Positions 5,574 through 5,870 of a DNA stretch of 5,870 nt are shown here, piece after piece. The DNA is taken from contig CALAIO010000050.1 in assembly GCA_937923355.1 (NCBI GenBank), positions 1-5,870 of the forward strand, written 5' to 3'. Source of the stretch: an uncultured Rhizobiaceae group bacterium. GTDB lineage: Bacteria; Pseudomonadota; Alphaproteobacteria; Rhizobiales; Rhizobiaceae. The notes under the pieces were generated by a model, which saw nothing but the letters and a program-made list of their open reading frames with translations, was not told where the DNA came from and searched no databases. The position numbers and the translations under genes are program-made. The first letter of the stretch is position 1, and every line of letters starts with the position of its first letter.

Positions 5574-5870
5574 ACTTTTTATATTTGGTTTTGGCTTTTC
5601 CTCGGCAGCAATTGCAGAAAAAGCAAAAGCTGATTTTGATATCATCTGTGGGACATCACGTTCCCAGGAAAAAATAGAAAAGTTACGCGCTCAAGGCATT
5701 GAAGCTGAAATTTTCGATGGGCACATGACACCGGAATTGGAAGCCCAGCTTGTCGATACTACTCACTTCGTCATGTCCATTTCACCGGGTGACGAAGACC
5801 CGGTATTAAAGGCCTTTCCAAATCTGATTGAACTTGCACCTAATCTTGAATGGATAGGCTATCTCTCGAC
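5566..5870 (+). CDS. SDR-family NAD(P)-dependent epimerase/oxidoreductase-like protein (3' end cut off by window edge)
   Basis: The first 101 codons plus 2 nt of a Rossmann-fold protein are present. MRKLFIFGFGFSSAAIA has the hydrophobic strand and the G-x-G-x-x-(S/A) form of the dinucleotide-binding loop (about residues 7-13). A second strand, DIICGTSRS, ends with Ser/Arg residues placed to contact an NADP 2'-phosphate. The stretch THFVMSISPGDEDPVL resembles the cofactor-contacting fourth strand. The last residues, WIGYLST, resemble the strand leading to the active-site region in atypical SDR and nucleoside-diphosphate-sugar epimerase-like proteins. The catalytic Tyr-x-x-x-Lys lies beyond the edge, so activity cannot be checked. 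ATG at 5566 overlaps the queG stop by 8 bp (ATGCGTAA) and has GGA (5557-5559) six bases upstream, which points to translational coupling. Substrate unknown; a YeeZ-like epimerase is possible. Confidence 0.85.
   Translation, partial: MRKLFIFGFGFSSAAIAEKAKADFDIICGTSRSQEKIEKLRAQGIEAEIFDGHMTPELEAQLVDTTHFVMSISPGDEDPVLKAFPNLIELAPNLEWIGYLS

Noticed and set aside
1..5870. Search for a new defence, mobile or RNA-based system
   Set aside because: Every stretch above 140 bp is occupied by recognisable conserved genes in a known synteny; there are no direct-repeat arrays, insertion-sequence ends, tRNA genes or integrase/transposase fragments.

Overview
The window looks like ordinary chromosomal, housekeeping DNA from an alphaproteobacterium, most likely of the Hyphomicrobiales (Rhizobiales). 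The order ribonuclease D - lptC - lptA - lptB is one I know from that group, where rpoN usually follows lptB. The long N-terminal extensions on LptC and LptB and the divergent uppP / glutathione S-transferase / queG / SDR arrangement fit the same group. Base composition is moderate, lower in GC than most soil rhizobia, so a marine or host-associated lineage is possible; genus cannot be told from the sequence alone.

Layout. Bases 1-3614 are entirely minus-strand. In transcription order they hold uppP (undecaprenyl-diphosphate phosphatase), a short ribonuclease D, lptC, lptA (overlapping the end of lptC) and lptB, which runs off the left edge. A 138-bp divergent spacer (3615-3752) follows. Bases 3753-5870 are entirely plus-strand: a glutathione S-transferase-like gene, queG (epoxyqueuosine reductase) and the first 101 codons of a Rossmann-fold SDR/epimerase-like gene that runs off the right edge.

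How the genes work together. LptC, LptA and LptB are three parts of the lipopolysaccharide export machine: LptB is the cytoplasmic ATPase, LptC the inner-membrane-anchored receptor and LptA the periplasmic bridge. UppP recycles the undecaprenyl carrier used for peptidoglycan and O-antigen, so the minus-strand cluster is envelope-oriented apart from the RNase. On the plus strand QueG makes the last step of the tRNA modification queuosine; the two genes beside it are tightly packed (3-nt gap and 8-bp overlap) but have no evident pathway link to it.

Notable details. Non-ATG starts are common: TTG for lptC, lptB and queG, GTG for rnd. gst and queG are in the same reading frame, separated only by TGA and one further codon. 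LptC and LptB both carry long predicted cytoplasmic N-terminal extensions absent from the E. coli proteins. I see no mobile element, CRISPR array, RNA gene, phage gene or convincing rho-independent terminator, and no evidence for a novel system; the findings are second-look details in conserved genes.
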